Shown: in pieces, positions 19,767 to 29,452 of the stretch
Numbering within the stretch: position 1 is the stretch's first letter
How the letters are laid out: each line of letters opens with the position of its first letter
Position numbers and translations under genes: made by a program
NCBI RefSeq assembly: GCF_001518815.1
Contig: NZ_CP013987.1
Location: forward strand, 3,184,501-3,248,500
Direction: 5' to 3'
Length of the DNA: 64,000 nucleotides
Source: Pseudomonas oryzihabitans
Lineage (GTDB): Bacteria > Pseudomonadota > Gammaproteobacteria > Pseudomonadales > Pseudomonadaceae
The notes under the pieces: generated by a model
What the model saw: only the letters and a program-made list of their open reading frames with translations
The model's database searches: none
Told to the model about the DNA's origin: nothing

Positions 19767-20726
19767 ATGGCTCACCGTGACGCTCTGCAGGTGCTTCGCA
19801 CCTACCTGACCAGCCAGATCCTTGGCCAGGAAACCCTGGTGGAGCGCCTGCTCATCGCCGTGCTGGCGGATGGTCACCTGCTGGTGGAAGGCGCCCCGGG
19901 GCTGGCCAAGACCAAGGCCATCAAGGACCTGGCCGAAGGCCTGGAGGCAGACTTCCACCGCATCCAGTTCACCCCCGACCTGCTGCCCGCCGACATCACC
20001 GGCACCGAGATCTATCGCCCGGACACGGCGACCTTCTCCTTCCAGCAAGGGCCGATCTTCCACAACCTGGTCCTGGCCGACGAGATCAACCGGGCACCGG
20101 CCAAGGTGCAGTCCGCGCTACTGGAGGCCATGGCCGAGCGCCAGGTGAGCATCGGCCGCACCTCCTATCCCCTGCCCGACCTCTTCCTGGTGATGGCCAC
20201 CCAGAATCCCATCGAGCAGGAAGGCACCTATCCCCTGCCCGAGGCCCAGCTCGACCGTTTCCTGATGCACGTCAAGATCGGCTATCCGGACGCCTCGGTG
20301 GAGCGCCGCATCCTGGCGCAGGCCCGTGGCGAGGCCCTGGACGGCGAGACCCTGCCGACCGAGCGCGTCACCCAGGCGGCCATCAACGCCGCGCGCCGCG
20401 AGGTGCTCGGGCTGTACATGGCCGACGCCGTGGAGGAGTACCTGGTCCAGCTGATCATGGCGACCCGTACCCCGGGCCGTTTCGACCAAGACCTGGCGCA
20501 CTGGATCACCTATGGCGCCAGTCCGCGCGGCTCCATCGCCCTGGATCGCTGCGCTCGCGCCCATGCCTGGCTGGCGGGGCGGGACTTCGTCAGCCCGGAA
20601 GACATCCAGGCGGTGGTCTTCGACGTCCTCCGTCATCGCGTCATCCTGTCCTTCGAGGCGGAGGCCGCCGGTATCGACCATGACCGGGTGGTGCAGCGCA
20701 TCCTCGATCTGGTGGCCGTGGCCTGA
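19767..20726 (+). CDS. MoxR family AAA+ ATPase
   Basis: A 319-residue AAA+ chaperone-like ATPase. Walker A is EGAPGLAKT (41-49), Walker B is LADEINRAPAKVQSALLEAM, sensor 1 is ATQNPIEQEGTYPLPEAQLDRF (quoted as ATQNPIEQEGTYPLP). MoxR proteins remodel partners bearing von Willebrand A domains, here presumably BatA/BatB. The ATG at 19767 is chosen for its AGGA 8 bases upstream; a TTG at 19734 is possible. First gene of the overlapping MoxR-DUF58-DUF4381-BatABD operon. Confidence 0.93.
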   Translation: MAHRDALQVLRTYLTSQILGQETLVERLLIAVLADGHLLVEGAPGLAKTKAIKDLAEGLEADFHRIQFTPDLLPADITGTEIYRPDTATFSFQQGPIFHNLVLADEINRAPAKVQSALLEAMAERQVSIGRTSYPLPDLFLVMATQNPIEQEGTYPLPEAQLDRFLMHVKIGYPDASVERRILAQARGEALDGETLPTERVTQAAINAARREVLGLYMADAVEEYLVQLIMATRTPGRFDQDLAHWITYGASPRGSIALDRCARAHAWLAGRDFVSPEDIQAVVFDVLRHRVILSFEAEAAGIDHDRVVQRILDLVAVA

Positions 20727-20727
20727 G

Positions 20728-21666
20728 ATGGCCGAGCGCGACGGCGTGACCCTGGGCCTGGCCGAGCTCATCGAGATGCGCCACCGGGTGGTCGAGGTGC
20801 AGCTGTTTTCCGCCGCCGGACGGCGCAGCCCGCTGATCGGCCTGCACCATTCGCGCCTGCGCGGTCGCGGCGTGGACTTCGACCAAGTACGGGCCTATCA
20901 GCCCGGTGACGACGTACGGGCCATCGACTGGCGCGTCACCGCCCGCACCCGCGAGCCCCACACCAAGCTGTTCCACGAAGAACGCGAACGGCCGGTCTAT
21001 CTGCTGCTGGAGCAGAGTCCGCGCACCTTCATCGGCACCTGCCAGCAATTCAAGTCGGTGCTGGCCGGACGCCTGGCCGCGCTGATCGGCTGGGCGGTGC
21101 TGGAGCACAACGACCGCATCGGCGGCATGATCTTTGGTGGCGAGCGCCTGCACGAGGTGCGGCCGCGGCGCAGCAAGCAGAATCTGCTGCGCTTCTTCGA
21201 TCACCTGGTCAATGCCAACCGGGCGCTGCGGGATCCGGCATTGGCCCAGGTGCCGCGTATCAGCTTCAACCAGGTATTGCGCCGCGCCCGCGAAGTGCTG
21301 CGTCCGGGCAGCCTGGCGCTGGTGATCTGCGACGAGCGCAGTCTGGACGTGGCCACCGAACAGCACCTCACGCTGCTCTCGCGGCACAGCGACCTGGTCC
21401 TGCTACCGCTTTCCGATCCGCTCGATCACGAATTGCCCCAGGCCGGCCTGTTGCGCTTCACCAGCGGCCAGGCCGAAGTGGAACTGGATACCGACCGCAG
21501 CGACGTGCGTCAGGGCTATGCCGAGCAGGCCGCGCAGCGCCGCGAGCGCTGGACGGAGCTCAGCCTGCGCCTGGGCATTCCACTGCTGCCGCTGTCCACG
21601 GCGGACGACCTGGTCGAGCAGTTGCGGCATCTCTTGCGGCAACATCGCCCGGGGTATGCCTCGTGA
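20728..21666 (+). CDS. DUF58 domain-containing protein
   Basis: A 312-residue protein starting one base after the moxR stop. It contains the DUF58 core: GVDFDQVRAYQPGDDVRAIDWRVTARTREPHTK (shown as DFDQVRAYQPGDDVRAIDW) followed by ERERPVYLLLEQS. Usual DUF58 proteins have a vWA-like fold; the expected DxSxS-like site reads LLLEQSPRT, so metal binding looks altered. The family is a constant partner of MoxR ATPases; molecular role is unknown. Confidence 0.9.
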   Translation: MAERDGVTLGLAELIEMRHRVVEVQLFSAAGRRSPLIGLHHSRLRGRGVDFDQVRAYQPGDDVRAIDWRVTARTREPHTKLFHEERERPVYLLLEQSPRTFIGTCQQFKSVLAGRLAALIGWAVLEHNDRIGGMIFGGERLHEVRPRRSKQNLLRFFDHLVNANRALRDPALAQVPRISFNQVLRRAREVLRPGSLALVICDERSLDVATEQHLTLLSRHSDLVLLPLSDPLDHELPQAGLLRFTSGQAEVELDTDRSDVRQGYAEQAAQRRERWTELSLRLGIPLLPLSTADDLVEQLRHLLRQHRPGYAS

Positions 21667-22157
21667 GCCCAGGCGCACCCAACCTGGAGCTGCTGCGGCT
21701 GCCCCCGGAACCCGTCTGGTGGCCGCCGGCGCCGGGCTGGTGGCTGCTGGCGCTGATCCTGGTGGCGCTGGCCTTCTTTCTCCGTCATCGCCGCGGCCGG
21801 CGACCGCTGACCCGCATCACCGTGGCGGAACCGACCACCGAAGAGGATCTGCGCACCACCGCGCTGGCCGAACTGGCCCAGCTGCCCCGCCCCTACGGCG
21901 GCCCGGCCGGTCCCTGGCTGCAGGCGCTGAACGCCTTGCTCAAGCGGCTCAGCCGCGCCAGCTATCCGGATCAGCTCAGCCAGATCCTGAGCGGGCGGGA
22001 CTGGCTGGCCTTTCTCGATTCCCGCTGCCCTGCCGCCGGCCTGACGCGCTACATGATCCTGGTCGACGGCGGCTATCGCCCGGACTGTCGGCTGGACGAC
22101 CGCACCATCGACGGCCTGCAGGATGCCGTCGCCACCTGGATCCGCAAGCATGTTTGA
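21663..22157 (+). CDS. DUF4381 single-pass membrane protein
   Basis: A 164-residue protein with one membrane helix (about 23-40, PGWWLLALILVALAFFL) followed by an Arg-rich stretch and a cytosolic helical domain. DUF4381 proteins are standard members of MoxR/Bat operons. It begins at a GTG overlapping the DUF58 stop by 4 bases (GTGA) and ends overlapping batA by 8 bases. Confidence 0.85.
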   Translation: MSPGAPNLELLRLPPEPVWWPPAPGWWLLALILVALAFFLRHRRGRRPLTRITVAEPTTEEDLRTTALAELAQLPRPYGGPAGPWLQALNALLKRLSRASYPDQLSQILSGRDWLAFLDSRCPAAGLTRYMILVDGGYRPDCRLDDRTIDGLQDAVATWIRKHV

Positions 22158-23148
22158 ATTCGCCTGGCCCTGGCTGTGGCTGCTGGCGCCCCTGCCCTGG
22201 CTGCTGCGCCTGCTGCTGCCGGCCGCCGACAGCGGCCAGGCAGCCCTGCGGGTCGACTTCCTCAGCGAACTCGAACACCTGGGCGGACGCACCAGTCGCG
22301 CCGGCGGCCTGGTCGGGGCCCGACGCCTGCTGCCCTATCTGCTGGGTTGGTTGCTGCTGCTGGCCGCCGCCGCCCGCCCGCAGTGGGTGGGGCCGCCCCA
22401 GCCATTGGACGTGAGCGGGCGCGACCTGCTGCTGGCGGTGGACGTCTCCGGCTCCATGGATACCCAGGACATGCAGCTGGGCGACGAAAGCGTCAGCCGC
22501 CTGACCCTGGTCAAGCAGCTGCTGGGGCGCTTCATCGACAGCCGCCAGGGTGATCGCGTCGGGCTGATCCTGTTCGGCTCCCAGGCCTATCTCCAGGCGC
22601 CCCTGACCGCCGACCGGCGTACCGTGCATGCCCTGCTGGAGGAAGCCCAGATTGGCCTGGCCGGGCGCAATACGGCGGTGGGTGACGCGGTGGGCCTGGC
22701 GGTCAAGCACCTGCGCAAGCGCCCGGACAACAGTCGGACCCTGATCCTGGTCACCGATGGTGCCAGCAATGGCGGCGTGGTGACACCCGAGGTCGCGGCG
22801 ACCCTGGCCGCGAGTGAGCGGGTGCGCGTCTATACCTTGGGGATCGGCGCCGAACCGGATGCCCTGGGTGTCGGCGCAACGCCCAGCGATCTCGATGAAC
22901 CCATGCTGCGGCATCTCGCCGACCTCACCAACGGCGCCTACTTCCGGGTGAGATCCAGCGCCGAACTGGCGGCCGTGTCGCGGCAACTCGACCGCCTCGA
23001 ACCCATCCGTCAGCAACCCGACCAGGCCCGTCCCACTCGCGAGCTCTATGCCTGGCCCCTGGCCGCGGCGCTGCTGCTCGGCCTGACCCTGGCGCTCGGG
23101 CGCCTGCCGTGGCCCCGCCGCTGGCGGCGCGGAGGCAAGGCCACATGA
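22150..23148 (+). CDS. batA: BatA-like von Willebrand A domain membrane protein
   Basis: A 332-residue protein with N-terminal helices (about 5-22 and 60-75), a vWA domain (about 90-285) and a C-terminal helix (about 300-325). The metal-ion-dependent adhesion site is intact: AVDVSGSMDT with Asp98, Ser100 and Ser102. A proposed client of the MoxR ATPase in an envelope stress function; Bacteroides Bat proteins were named for aerotolerance, but the Pseudomonas role is not settled. Confidence 0.9.
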   Translation: MFEFAWPWLWLLAPLPWLLRLLLPAADSGQAALRVDFLSELEHLGGRTSRAGGLVGARRLLPYLLGWLLLLAAAARPQWVGPPQPLDVSGRDLLLAVDVSGSMDTQDMQLGDESVSRLTLVKQLLGRFIDSRQGDRVGLILFGSQAYLQAPLTADRRTVHALLEEAQIGLAGRNTAVGDAVGLAVKHLRKRPDNSRTLILVTDGASNGGVVTPEVAATLAASERVRVYTLGIGAEPDALGVGATPSDLDEPMLRHLADLTNGAYFRVRSSAELAAVSRQLDRLEPIRQQPDQARPTRELYAWPLAAALLLGLTLALGRLPWPRRWRRGGKAT

Positions 23149-24821
23149 GCGATTGGCTACCGCTGTTCCTGCGTCCCTACTGGCTGCTGGCCCTGCTGCC
23201 AGTCGCCCTGGTGATCTGGTCGTTGCGCCAGCGTCGCCATCGTCACGGTCGCTGGGAGGCGCTGCTGCCGCCAGCGCTGCATCCCTGGCTGCTCGCCGAC
23301 AGCGAACGCCAGCGCTCCCCCCTCGGACTGATCCTGCTGGGCCTGGCGGGCTTGCTGGCCTGCCTGGCCCTGGCCGGCCCCAGCTGGCAGCAGGGCGAAC
23401 CCCAGAACTTCCGGCGCAACGATCCCCTGGTGGTGGTACTGGCCCTGACGCCGGACCTGCTCGCCACCGATGTCGTCCCCAACCGCCTGCTGGCCGTGCA
23501 GCGCAAGCTGCAGGACCTGCTCAAGGCGCGCCAGGACGGTGAGACCGCCATCGTCGTCTATGCCGGTAGCGCCCATACCCTGGTGCCCCTGACCGACGAC
23601 CTGCCGACCATGGACAACCTGCTCAAGGCGCTGCGCCCCTCGATCATGCCGGTGCCCGGCCAGCGCGCCGATCTGGGGATCGCCAAGGCGCTGGAGCTGC
23701 TCGGGCCTGCGCCCAGCGCCAGCGCCCGGCTGCTGCTCATCACCAGCGAACTGGACGACCGTGAGCGCCTGGGTATCGAACGTCAGCTGGAAGGCCGTCT
23801 GCGTCAACTGGCCATCCTCGGACCAGGTACGCCCCAGGGTGCCCCGGTGGCCGCCGAGACAGGCAATTATCTGAGCGATGCCGCAGGCGGCATCCGCATC
23901 GCGCGACTGGACGAGGGTCGCCTGCAAGGCATCGCCCGCGAACTGGGCGGACGCTATCAGCGTCTGCAGCGCGATGACGGCGATCTGCGCCGGCTCGGAC
24001 TGCTGGAGCGGCCCGACGATGTCCGCGCCAGCGCTGGCCAGGGGCCTTCCGACTGGCGCGACCAGGGTTACCTGCTGCTCCTGCCCCTGTTGGTGCTGGT
24101 GGCCTGCGGCGCACGCCGCGGCTGGCTGCTGTGCCTGCCCTTCTGCCTGCTGTTGACGCCACCTCCGGTCCACGCGGGTAGCTGGGACGATCTCTGGCTA
24201 CGCCGTGACCAGCAGGGCTTGCAGCTGCTCAGCGACGACCAGGCCGGTGCGGCCGCCGAGCGGTTTACCGACGAGCGCTGGCGCGGTGTGGCGCTCTACC
24301 GGGCCGGTGACTTCACTGTCGCCGCCGCGGCTTTCGCCCGGGATCCCTCGGCGGACGGCCACTACAATCGCGGTAATGCGCTGGCCATGGCCGGTCGCCT
24401 GGAAGAAGCCCTGCTCGCCTATCGTGCGGCATTGGTGCTGCGTCCGGATCTGACCGCGGCGCTGCGCAATCGCAACCGCCTCGAGCGTCTGCTTGCCCAG
24501 CGCGCCGCCGCGGCGCAGGCCGACGCCGCCGCGCGTAGCCGCAAGGCCCAGGCCGCCAACCAGAGCAGCGCCCAAGCCGACGAACCTGCCAGCGCCAGTA
24601 CCGCTACCCCGGACGCCACTGCTGCGGCCAACCCGCAGCAGCAGGCCCAGGCCGGTGCGGACTGGCTCGTCAGCCCGTCCGTGCCTGACGACTCCCTGGC
24701 GGAAGAACAGCACCAGGCCGCCGAACAGTGGCTGCGGGAAATCCCCGACAACCCGGCCGAACTGCTGCGCCGCAAGTTCTGGTATCAGCAGCAACAACGC
24801 GAGGAGAACGCGCTGCAATGA
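23145..24821 (+). CDS. batB: BatB/BatC-like vWA and TPR fusion protein
   Basis: A 558-residue protein combining two membrane helices (about 10-27 and 58-78), a vWA-type domain (about 92-290), two further helices (about 312-350) and TPR-like repeats (about 395-460: YNRGNALAMAGRLEEALLAYRAAL, shown as GNALAMAGRLEEALLAY). A low-complexity Ala/Gln tail follows. The metal site expected as DxSxS reads ALTPD (100-104), so it is degenerate. It resembles a fusion of BatB with the TPR protein BatC. The start overlaps the batA stop (ATGA). Confidence 0.88.
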   Translation: MSDWLPLFLRPYWLLALLPVALVIWSLRQRRHRHGRWEALLPPALHPWLLADSERQRSPLGLILLGLAGLLACLALAGPSWQQGEPQNFRRNDPLVVVLALTPDLLATDVVPNRLLAVQRKLQDLLKARQDGETAIVVYAGSAHTLVPLTDDLPTMDNLLKALRPSIMPVPGQRADLGIAKALELLGPAPSASARLLLITSELDDRERLGIERQLEGRLRQLAILGPGTPQGAPVAAETGNYLSDAAGGIRIARLDEGRLQGIARELGGRYQRLQRDDGDLRRLGLLERPDDVRASAGQGPSDWRDQGYLLLLPLLVLVACGARRGWLLCLPFCLLLTPPPVHAGSWDDLWLRRDQQGLQLLSDDQAGAAAERFTDERWRGVALYRAGDFTVAAAAFARDPSADGHYNRGNALAMAGRLEEALLAYRAALVLRPDLTAALRNRNRLERLLAQRAAAAQADAAARSRKAQAANQSSAQADEPASASTATPDATAAANPQQQAQAGADWLVSPSVPDDSLAEEQHQAAEQWLREIPDNPAELLRRKFWYQQQQREENALQ

Positions 24822-26401
24822 AGTCCTATCCATTGCTGCTGCCCTTGGCACTGATCGCGCCCCTCGTCCACGCGGCGGATCTCAGCGCTCGCCTGGAACG
24901 CAGTCAGCTCAGCCAGAACGAGACCCTGGAACTCATTCTCGAGACCACCGATCCCGCCCAGTTCGGCAAACCCGATCTCGCCCCGCTGGAGCAGGACTTC
25001 AAGGTGCTCGGGGTGCGCCAGAACAGCCTGCCGCCGGGCGAGCAGGTAACCACCCGCTGGAACGTGACCCTGCAACCCAAGGCCAGCGGCGCCCTCATCA
25101 TTCCCGCACTCAGCCTGGGCGGTGCCCACAGTCAGCCGCTGACCGTCACCGTGGCGGCCCCAGCCGCCAAGCGCCAGACGCGGGAGCCAGTCTATCTGGA
25201 AGCCGCGGTGGATCGCCCCAGGCTCTATGTGCAGGCGGAAACCATCCTGACCATCCGCCTCTACCACGCGGTAGCGCTCTACGACGACCATGTGCTCACC
25301 CCACCCAATCCCAGCGACGCGCGGGTCGACCTGCTGGGTACGCCAAACGTCTATGAGCGCGACGTCGACGGCGTCCGTCACGGCGTGATCGAATGGCGCT
25401 ACGCCATCCATCCGTTGCAGAGCGGCACCCTGGTCCTGCCGCCCCAGACCTTCAGCGCCACCCTCGCCGGTGGCCTCGACGACAGCTCGCGCGCTGGCCA
25501 GCCGATCCAGCTGCGCACTCCGGCGGTGACCCTGGAGGTTCTGCCACAACCGGCCAGTTATCCGCCGCAGACCCCCTGGGTCCCGGCGCGCAGCCTGACC
25601 CTGACGCAGCAGTGGAATCCCGCCCCGGAAAACGCCCGGGAAGGCAGTGCCCTGACCCGTACCCTGCAGGTACGTGCCGAAGGCCTGGCACCGGGTCAGC
25701 TGCCGCCGCTGGTATTGCCCGAGATCGAAGGCGTGAAACGCTATGCCGAGCAGCCGCGGCTGTCCCTGCAGACCCAGGCGCGTGGCCTGGTCGGGCAACG
25801 CGAAGAACGCGTGGCCCTGATTCCCACCAGCAGCGGCGACAAGTTGCTACCACCGGTGGAAGTGGTCTGGTGGAATACCGAAACCGATACCCTGGAACGC
25901 GCTACCCTGCCCGCCCAGCCCCTGGTGGTGGCCGAAGATCCGACCCTGCAGCCGACAGCCACGCCGACGGTAGTCAAGGTCACCACGGGCGATCGCGGAC
26001 TCTGGCGCTGGCAGCTGGCGACCGCCTTCTTCGCGCTCACCACGCTGCTTGGCTTCGGCCTCTGGTGGCGCGCCCGGCGCCAACCGGCGGTACTCCCGGC
26101 CGTGCCGGACGTGGACAGCCGCGTGCAGCGCGAAGAGCTGCGCCGCGCCTGCCAGAGCAATGATCCCCATGCGACGCGCCACGCCCTGGATGCCTGGGCC
26201 CGGCAACAACCGGAAACCCTGGCAGCCATGGGCGCCCGCTTCGAACCCCTGGCGGCCGCCCTCGACGACCTCAACGGCGCCCTGTACAGCGAAGCCGGTC
26301 AGCGCTGGCAGGGCGAGACCCTGTGGCAGGCGATCAACGCCCTGCCGCCGCTGACACCGGCGGCGGTACACGACACCCTGCCGCCGCTCTATCCGCGCTG
26401 A
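24818..26401 (+). CDS. batD: BatD-like periplasmic protein
   Basis: A 527-residue protein with a signal peptide (cleavage near VHA-AD, residue 19), two or more Ig-like periplasmic domains ([15 protein letters not shown] and [20 protein letters not shown] regions), a membrane helix at about 390-410 and a cytosolic helical tail. BatD proteins complete MoxR/Bat operons. The start overlaps batB by ATGA. Its last 13 bases overlap the end of the convergent yceH gene. Confidence 0.88.
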   Translation: MKSYPLLLPLALIAPLVHAADLSARLERSQLSQNETLELILETTDPAQFGKPDLAPLEQDFKVLGVRQNSLPPGEQVTTRWNVTLQPKASGALIIPALSLGGAHSQPLTVTVAAPAAKRQTREPVYLEAAVDRPRLYVQAETILTIRLYHAVALYDDHVLTPPNPSDARVDLLGTPNVYERDVDGVRHGVIEWRYAIHPLQSGTLVLPPQTFSATLAGGLDDSSRAGQPIQLRTPAVTLEVLPQPASYPPQTPWVPARSLTLTQQWNPAPENAREGSALTRTLQVRAEGLAPGQLPPLVLPEIEGVKRYAEQPRLSLQTQARGLVGQREERVALIPTSSGDKLLPPVEVVWWNTETDTLERATLPAQPLVVAEDPTLQPTATPTVVKVTTGDRGLWRWQLATAFFALTTLLGFGLWWRARRQPAVLPAVPDVDSRVQREELRRACQSNDPHATRHALDAWARQQPETLAAMGARFEPLAAALDDLNGALYSEAGQRWQGETLWQAINALPPLTPAAVHDTLPPLYPR

Positions 26402-27054
26402 GCACTCTCTTCCAAGCGCGCCAGGCGCTCTTCGAGGGCGGCGATCCGGGCTTCCAGGACCTCCAGCCGGCCTTCGCGTCCGCCCACGGACGGACTGCCA
26501 TCGGAGGTACTGCCGAGTTGCGCGACCTGGGCATCGCGTTCAGCCGCGTTGCCGAACAGATGCAGGTAGCGTTCTTCCCGCTGGCCCGGCTGGCGCCCAA
26601 GCCCGGTGGCCAGGCCGCGAGCGATCAGCCGCTCCAGGTGATGGCGCACCTGCTCGGTATCGTCGAAGGCATGCATCCGGGTACTGCGCGCGAGCAATTC
26701 GCCCAGGGTCTGGGGACCGCGCAGGAACAGCAGGGCGCAGAGGACCCACTGCGGCGGCGGCAGCTCCAGTGCCTTGTCGAGGCGCTGTTCCCAGCGGTCC
26801 GCACGACTGCCCATGACCAGACGCGCCAGGCCACGCTCCTCCAACCGTCGCAGCCCCTGCCCCACTTCGCCTGGGGTGAGGTTCAGTACCGGTTCGCGAC
26901 TGGTCTTCTGGTTGCAGGCCAGCACCAGCGCGTTAAGGGTCAGGGGATAGCTTTCCGGCGTGGTCAGCTGCTTTTCGATCAGACTGCCGAGGACACGGAT
27001 CTCGGTGGCTTCGAGCGGCTCTTCGGCGAAGGCGGGGGTGACTGCTTGGCTCAT
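26389..27054 (-). CDS. yceH: YceH/DUF480 family protein
   Basis: A 221-residue protein made of two winged-helix domains ([34 protein letters not shown], shown as [19 protein letters not shown]; and [16 protein letters not shown]). A C-terminal coiled coil (about 190-217, [23 protein letters not shown], shown as [18 protein letters not shown]) follows. The family's function is not known. It converges with batD and shares its last 13 bases with it. Confidence 0.9.
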   Translation of the reverse strand: MSQAVTPAFAEEPLEATEIRVLGSLIEKQLTTPESYPLTLNALVLACNQKTSREPVLNLTPGEVGQGLRRLEERGLARLVMGSRADRWEQRLDKALELPPPQWVLCALLFLRGPQTLGELLARSTRMHAFDDTEQVRHHLERLIARGLATGLGRQPGQREERYLHLFGNAAERDAQVAQLGSTSDGSPSVGGREGRLEVLEARIAALEERLARLEESAQRG

Positions 27055-27094
27055 GGCGAACTCCGCTTGGATGACGCGCCAGCCTAGCCTGCCG

Positions 27095-28000
27095 TCAGCG
27101 ACGTCGCCACTGCGGCAAGCCGATCAGCACCACCGCGCCCACGATGACCAGCATGGCCAGCATTTCCGCCGGACCGATCCGTTCACCGACGAACAGGGTA
27201 CCCAGCAGCACCGCCACCACCGGATTCACATAGGCATAGCTGGTAGCCGCCGCCGGCCGTACCCGGCCCAGCAGGTAGAGATAAGCGCTGAAGGCGATCA
27301 GGGAGCCGAACACCACCAGATAGCCCAGCGCCAACCAACCGCCCAGGGCTGGCCAATGCTGCAGCCGCTCGCCACTGAGGTAGCTGGCGCTGAGCAATAC
27401 AGCGCCAGCTACCAACATTTCCACTGCACTGGCCATAGCCCCGCGTGGCAACGGCAGGTAGCGACTCCAGATCGAGCCGAAGGCCCAGGCCGCCGCGGCG
27501 AGCAGGATCACCGCAGCCCCGAGCGGCGTGGCGCTCATGGTGTCGCCCAGATTGAGCAGCGCGATCCCTACCAGCCCCAAGGCGATACCGGCCCATTCCA
27601 ACAGGGTATTGCGCTGCCCCCAGAGCAGGCCGAACAACAGGGTGAACAGCGGGACCGTGGCGATCGACAAGGCCGCGATGCCGGAGGTCACACCCCAATG
27701 CTCGGCCAGGGTCACGCCGCCATTGCCGACGCCCAGCAACAGAATGCCGATCACCGCGGCAGCCGCGGTCTCGCGCACCGTCGGCCAGGGCGCTCCCCGC
27801 AGGCGCAGCCAGCCGAGCAGCAGACTCCCGGCGATGAGGAATCGCAGCCCCGCCATCAGCAGCGGTGGCCAATGGGCCACGCCGATACGGATCACCAGAT
27901 AGGTGGAACCCCAGACCACATAGAGGGCGAAAAAGGCCGCTAACAGTGGCAGCCAACTGGGCAGGCGCGGCGCGATGCAGGGCGAGGCGGAGGTGTCCAT
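27095..28000 (-). CDS. DMT/EamA family exporter (YedA-like)
   Basis: A 301-residue inner-membrane protein of ten predicted helices in two EamA repeats. The first has [19 protein letters not shown] and the second [20 protein letters not shown]. It resembles YedA-type drug/metabolite exporters. The divergent neighbour is an Lrp/AsnC regulator, suggesting amino-acid-related export (inference). The 150-base shared promoter region contains a perfect palindrome next to the regulator gene. Confidence 0.88.
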   Translation of the reverse strand: MDTSASPCIAPRLPSWLPLLAAFFALYVVWGSTYLVIRIGVAHWPPLLMAGLRFLIAGSLLLGWLRLRGAPWPTVRETAAAAVIGILLLGVGNGGVTLAEHWGVTSGIAALSIATVPLFTLLFGLLWGQRNTLLEWAGIALGLVGIALLNLGDTMSATPLGAAVILLAAAAWAFGSIWSRYLPLPRGAMASAVEMLVAGAVLLSASYLSGERLQHWPALGGWLALGYLVVFGSLIAFSAYLYLLGRVRPAAATSYAYVNPVVAVLLGTLFVGERIGPAEMLAMLVIVGAVVLIGLPQWRRR

Positions 28001-28122
28001 GCGCGAGAGATTCCTGGTAGGTCAGGCTGACATTGTAGGAGCGAGTGCCAGGACGGCTAAGATACAGTCGGGAGAGAAAGGGCCTGAGCAGGCTTTGATT
28101 CGGCAGACTTTAAGGACAAGGA

Positions 28123-28137
28123 CCTTCGATTCGAAGG
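28123..28137. promoter_or_regulatory. Perfect 15-bp palindrome upstream of the Lrp/AsnC gene
   Basis: CCTTCGATTCGAAGG is a perfect inverted repeat around a central T. It ends 13 bases before the regulator's ATG, so it could be an autoregulatory operator overlapping the ribosome-binding zone. Lrp/AsnC proteins commonly bind ~15-bp imperfect palindromes of this size. Binding itself is inference. Confidence 0.5.
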
Positions 28138-28150
28138 CAGGGAATGGGAC

Positions 28151-28588
28151 ATGGACCATATCGATCGACGCCTCATCGACCTGCTGCTGGTGGAGGGCCG
28201 CGCCAGCTACGCCGAACTGGGCCGCCGCCTGGGTCTCTCCGCGCCGGCCATCGCCGAGCGCATCGCCAAGCTTGAGGACGCCGGCGTCATCACCGGCTAT
28301 GGCGCCCGTATCGACCGCCGCGCCCTGGGCTACGGCACCGAATGCCTGATCTCGCTGCGCTTGCACAGCACCAGCCAGGGGCCGTTGCTGAAGAAGCTGG
28401 AAGCTCTGCCCCAGCTCCTCGCCTGTCACCGGGTCACGGGCGAGGACTGCCTGATGCTGCGCGCCGCCGTGCGCGACATGGCCGAGCTGGAAGCCCTCAT
28501 CGACACCCTTACCACATTCGGCATGAGCCGTACCGTGGTGGTGCTATCGACGCCCTTCGAGCGGCCGCTGCCGCTCATCTCCACCTAA
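28151..28588 (+). CDS. Lrp/AsnC family transcriptional regulator
   Basis: A 145-residue one-component regulator. The N-terminal helix-turn-helix (IDRRLIDLLLVEGRASYAEL... RLGLSAPAIAERIAKLEDAGVI, abbreviated) is followed by a RAM ligand-binding domain (about 65-140). AGGGA lies 7 bases before the ATG. Divergent from the YedA-like exporter, the usual layout for a regulator and its target. Confidence 0.92.
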   Translation: MDHIDRRLIDLLLVEGRASYAELGRRLGLSAPAIAERIAKLEDAGVITGYGARIDRRALGYGTECLISLRLHSTSQGPLLKKLEALPQLLACHRVTGEDCLMLRAAVRDMAELEALIDTLTTFGMSRTVVVLSTPFERPLPLIST

Positions 28589-28597
28589 AGCCGCGCA

Positions 28598-28631
28598 CAA
28601 AAAAGCCCTGGAGCCTTGCGGCGCCAGGGCT
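28598..28631 (-). terminator. Terminator downstream of the DUF2076 gene
   Basis: AGCCCTGG (28604-28611) pairs with CCAGGGCT (28624-28631). On the minus strand the stem is followed directly by a run of T. It lies between the convergent Lrp/AsnC and DUF2076 genes. Confidence 0.8.
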
Positions 28632-28647
28632 GGCTGGGCGCGACGAC

Positions 28648-29421
28648 CTAGATAAAAGAGTCGTCGTCGCCACCGTCGTCGAAGAAGCCACCACCGCTGG
28701 TATCGCCATAGTCGGCGGCATCCTGGAAGCCTCCGTTATCCTGATAGCCCCCGGCGTCCTGGAAACCGCCGCCATTGTCGTAGCTGGCGTTATCCGCCCA
28801 GCCACCCTGGGAGCCGGCGTCGGCCAGGCCCTGGTCGGTCGCTGGTGTCTCATTGATGACGTTGACGATCTCCTCGGGCTGCGAATGATGGAACAACCCC
28901 GAGATCGCCTGGGCGGCGAGCATCCCCCCGGCTACCCCGGCGGCAGTCTGCAAGGCGCCGCCCATGAAACCACCCATGCGCGACGGTGCGGCCTGAGGCG
29001 CACCATAGCCCGGTGCAGGCTGGGCGTAGCCCGGATTGGGCTGACCGTAGCCCTGACGTGGCGCCGCCGGACCGGGATCGTTCCAGCCGCGAGAAGGCGC
29101 CGCATTGGCAGGTGCCGGGCCACTGGCTGGCTGATTGCTGCTGCCGCCGAACAGGCTGGAGAGAAAGCCGCCACTGCCAGGGCGATTCTGCTGAACCTGG
29201 GCCATCTGGCTTTCCAGCTCCTTGACGCGCTGGTCCAGCCGCTTGATGGCGGCTTCCTGGATCAACATCGCCTGAGCCATGTAATAGGGCGCCGCGGGCT
29301 GGTCGCGCAGACGCTGCTGGATCAGCGCCTCGGCTTCCCGGTCGCGGGGCGCGGTTTGCGCTTCGGTGGTCTTGAGACGGTCGAACAGACCCTCGATCAG
29401 CTGGCTTTCTTCGCGTTGCAT
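28648..29421 (-). CDS. DUF2076 domain-containing protein
   Basis: A 257-residue protein. The N-terminal ~85 residues are helical (REESQLIEGLFDRLKTTEAQ, then PYYMAQAMLIQEAAIKRLD), followed by a Pro/Gly/Gln-rich linker with GYGQPNPGYAQPAPGYG repeats, a Gly/Ala-rich hydrophobic stretch (MGGFMGGALQTAAGVAGGML, 149-168) and an acidic tail with three GG(F/Y)QD units (218-233). The family is widespread in proteobacteria and uncharacterised; periplasmic location is not evident because no signal peptide is visible. Confidence 0.88.
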   Translation of the reverse strand: MQREESQLIEGLFDRLKTTEAQTAPRDREAEALIQQRLRDQPAAPYYMAQAMLIQEAAIKRLDQRVKELESQMAQVQQNRPGSGGFLSSLFGGSSNQPASGPAPANAAPSRGWNDPGPAAPRQGYGQPNPGYAQPAPGYGAPQAAPSRMGGFMGGALQTAAGVAGGMLAAQAISGLFHHSQPEEIVNVINETPATDQGLADAGSQGGWADNASYDNGGGFQDAGGYQDNGGFQDAADYGDTSGGGFFDDGGDDDSFI

Positions 29422-29452
29422 GATGACCCTCCCGCAGACGGTCTACTGACGG

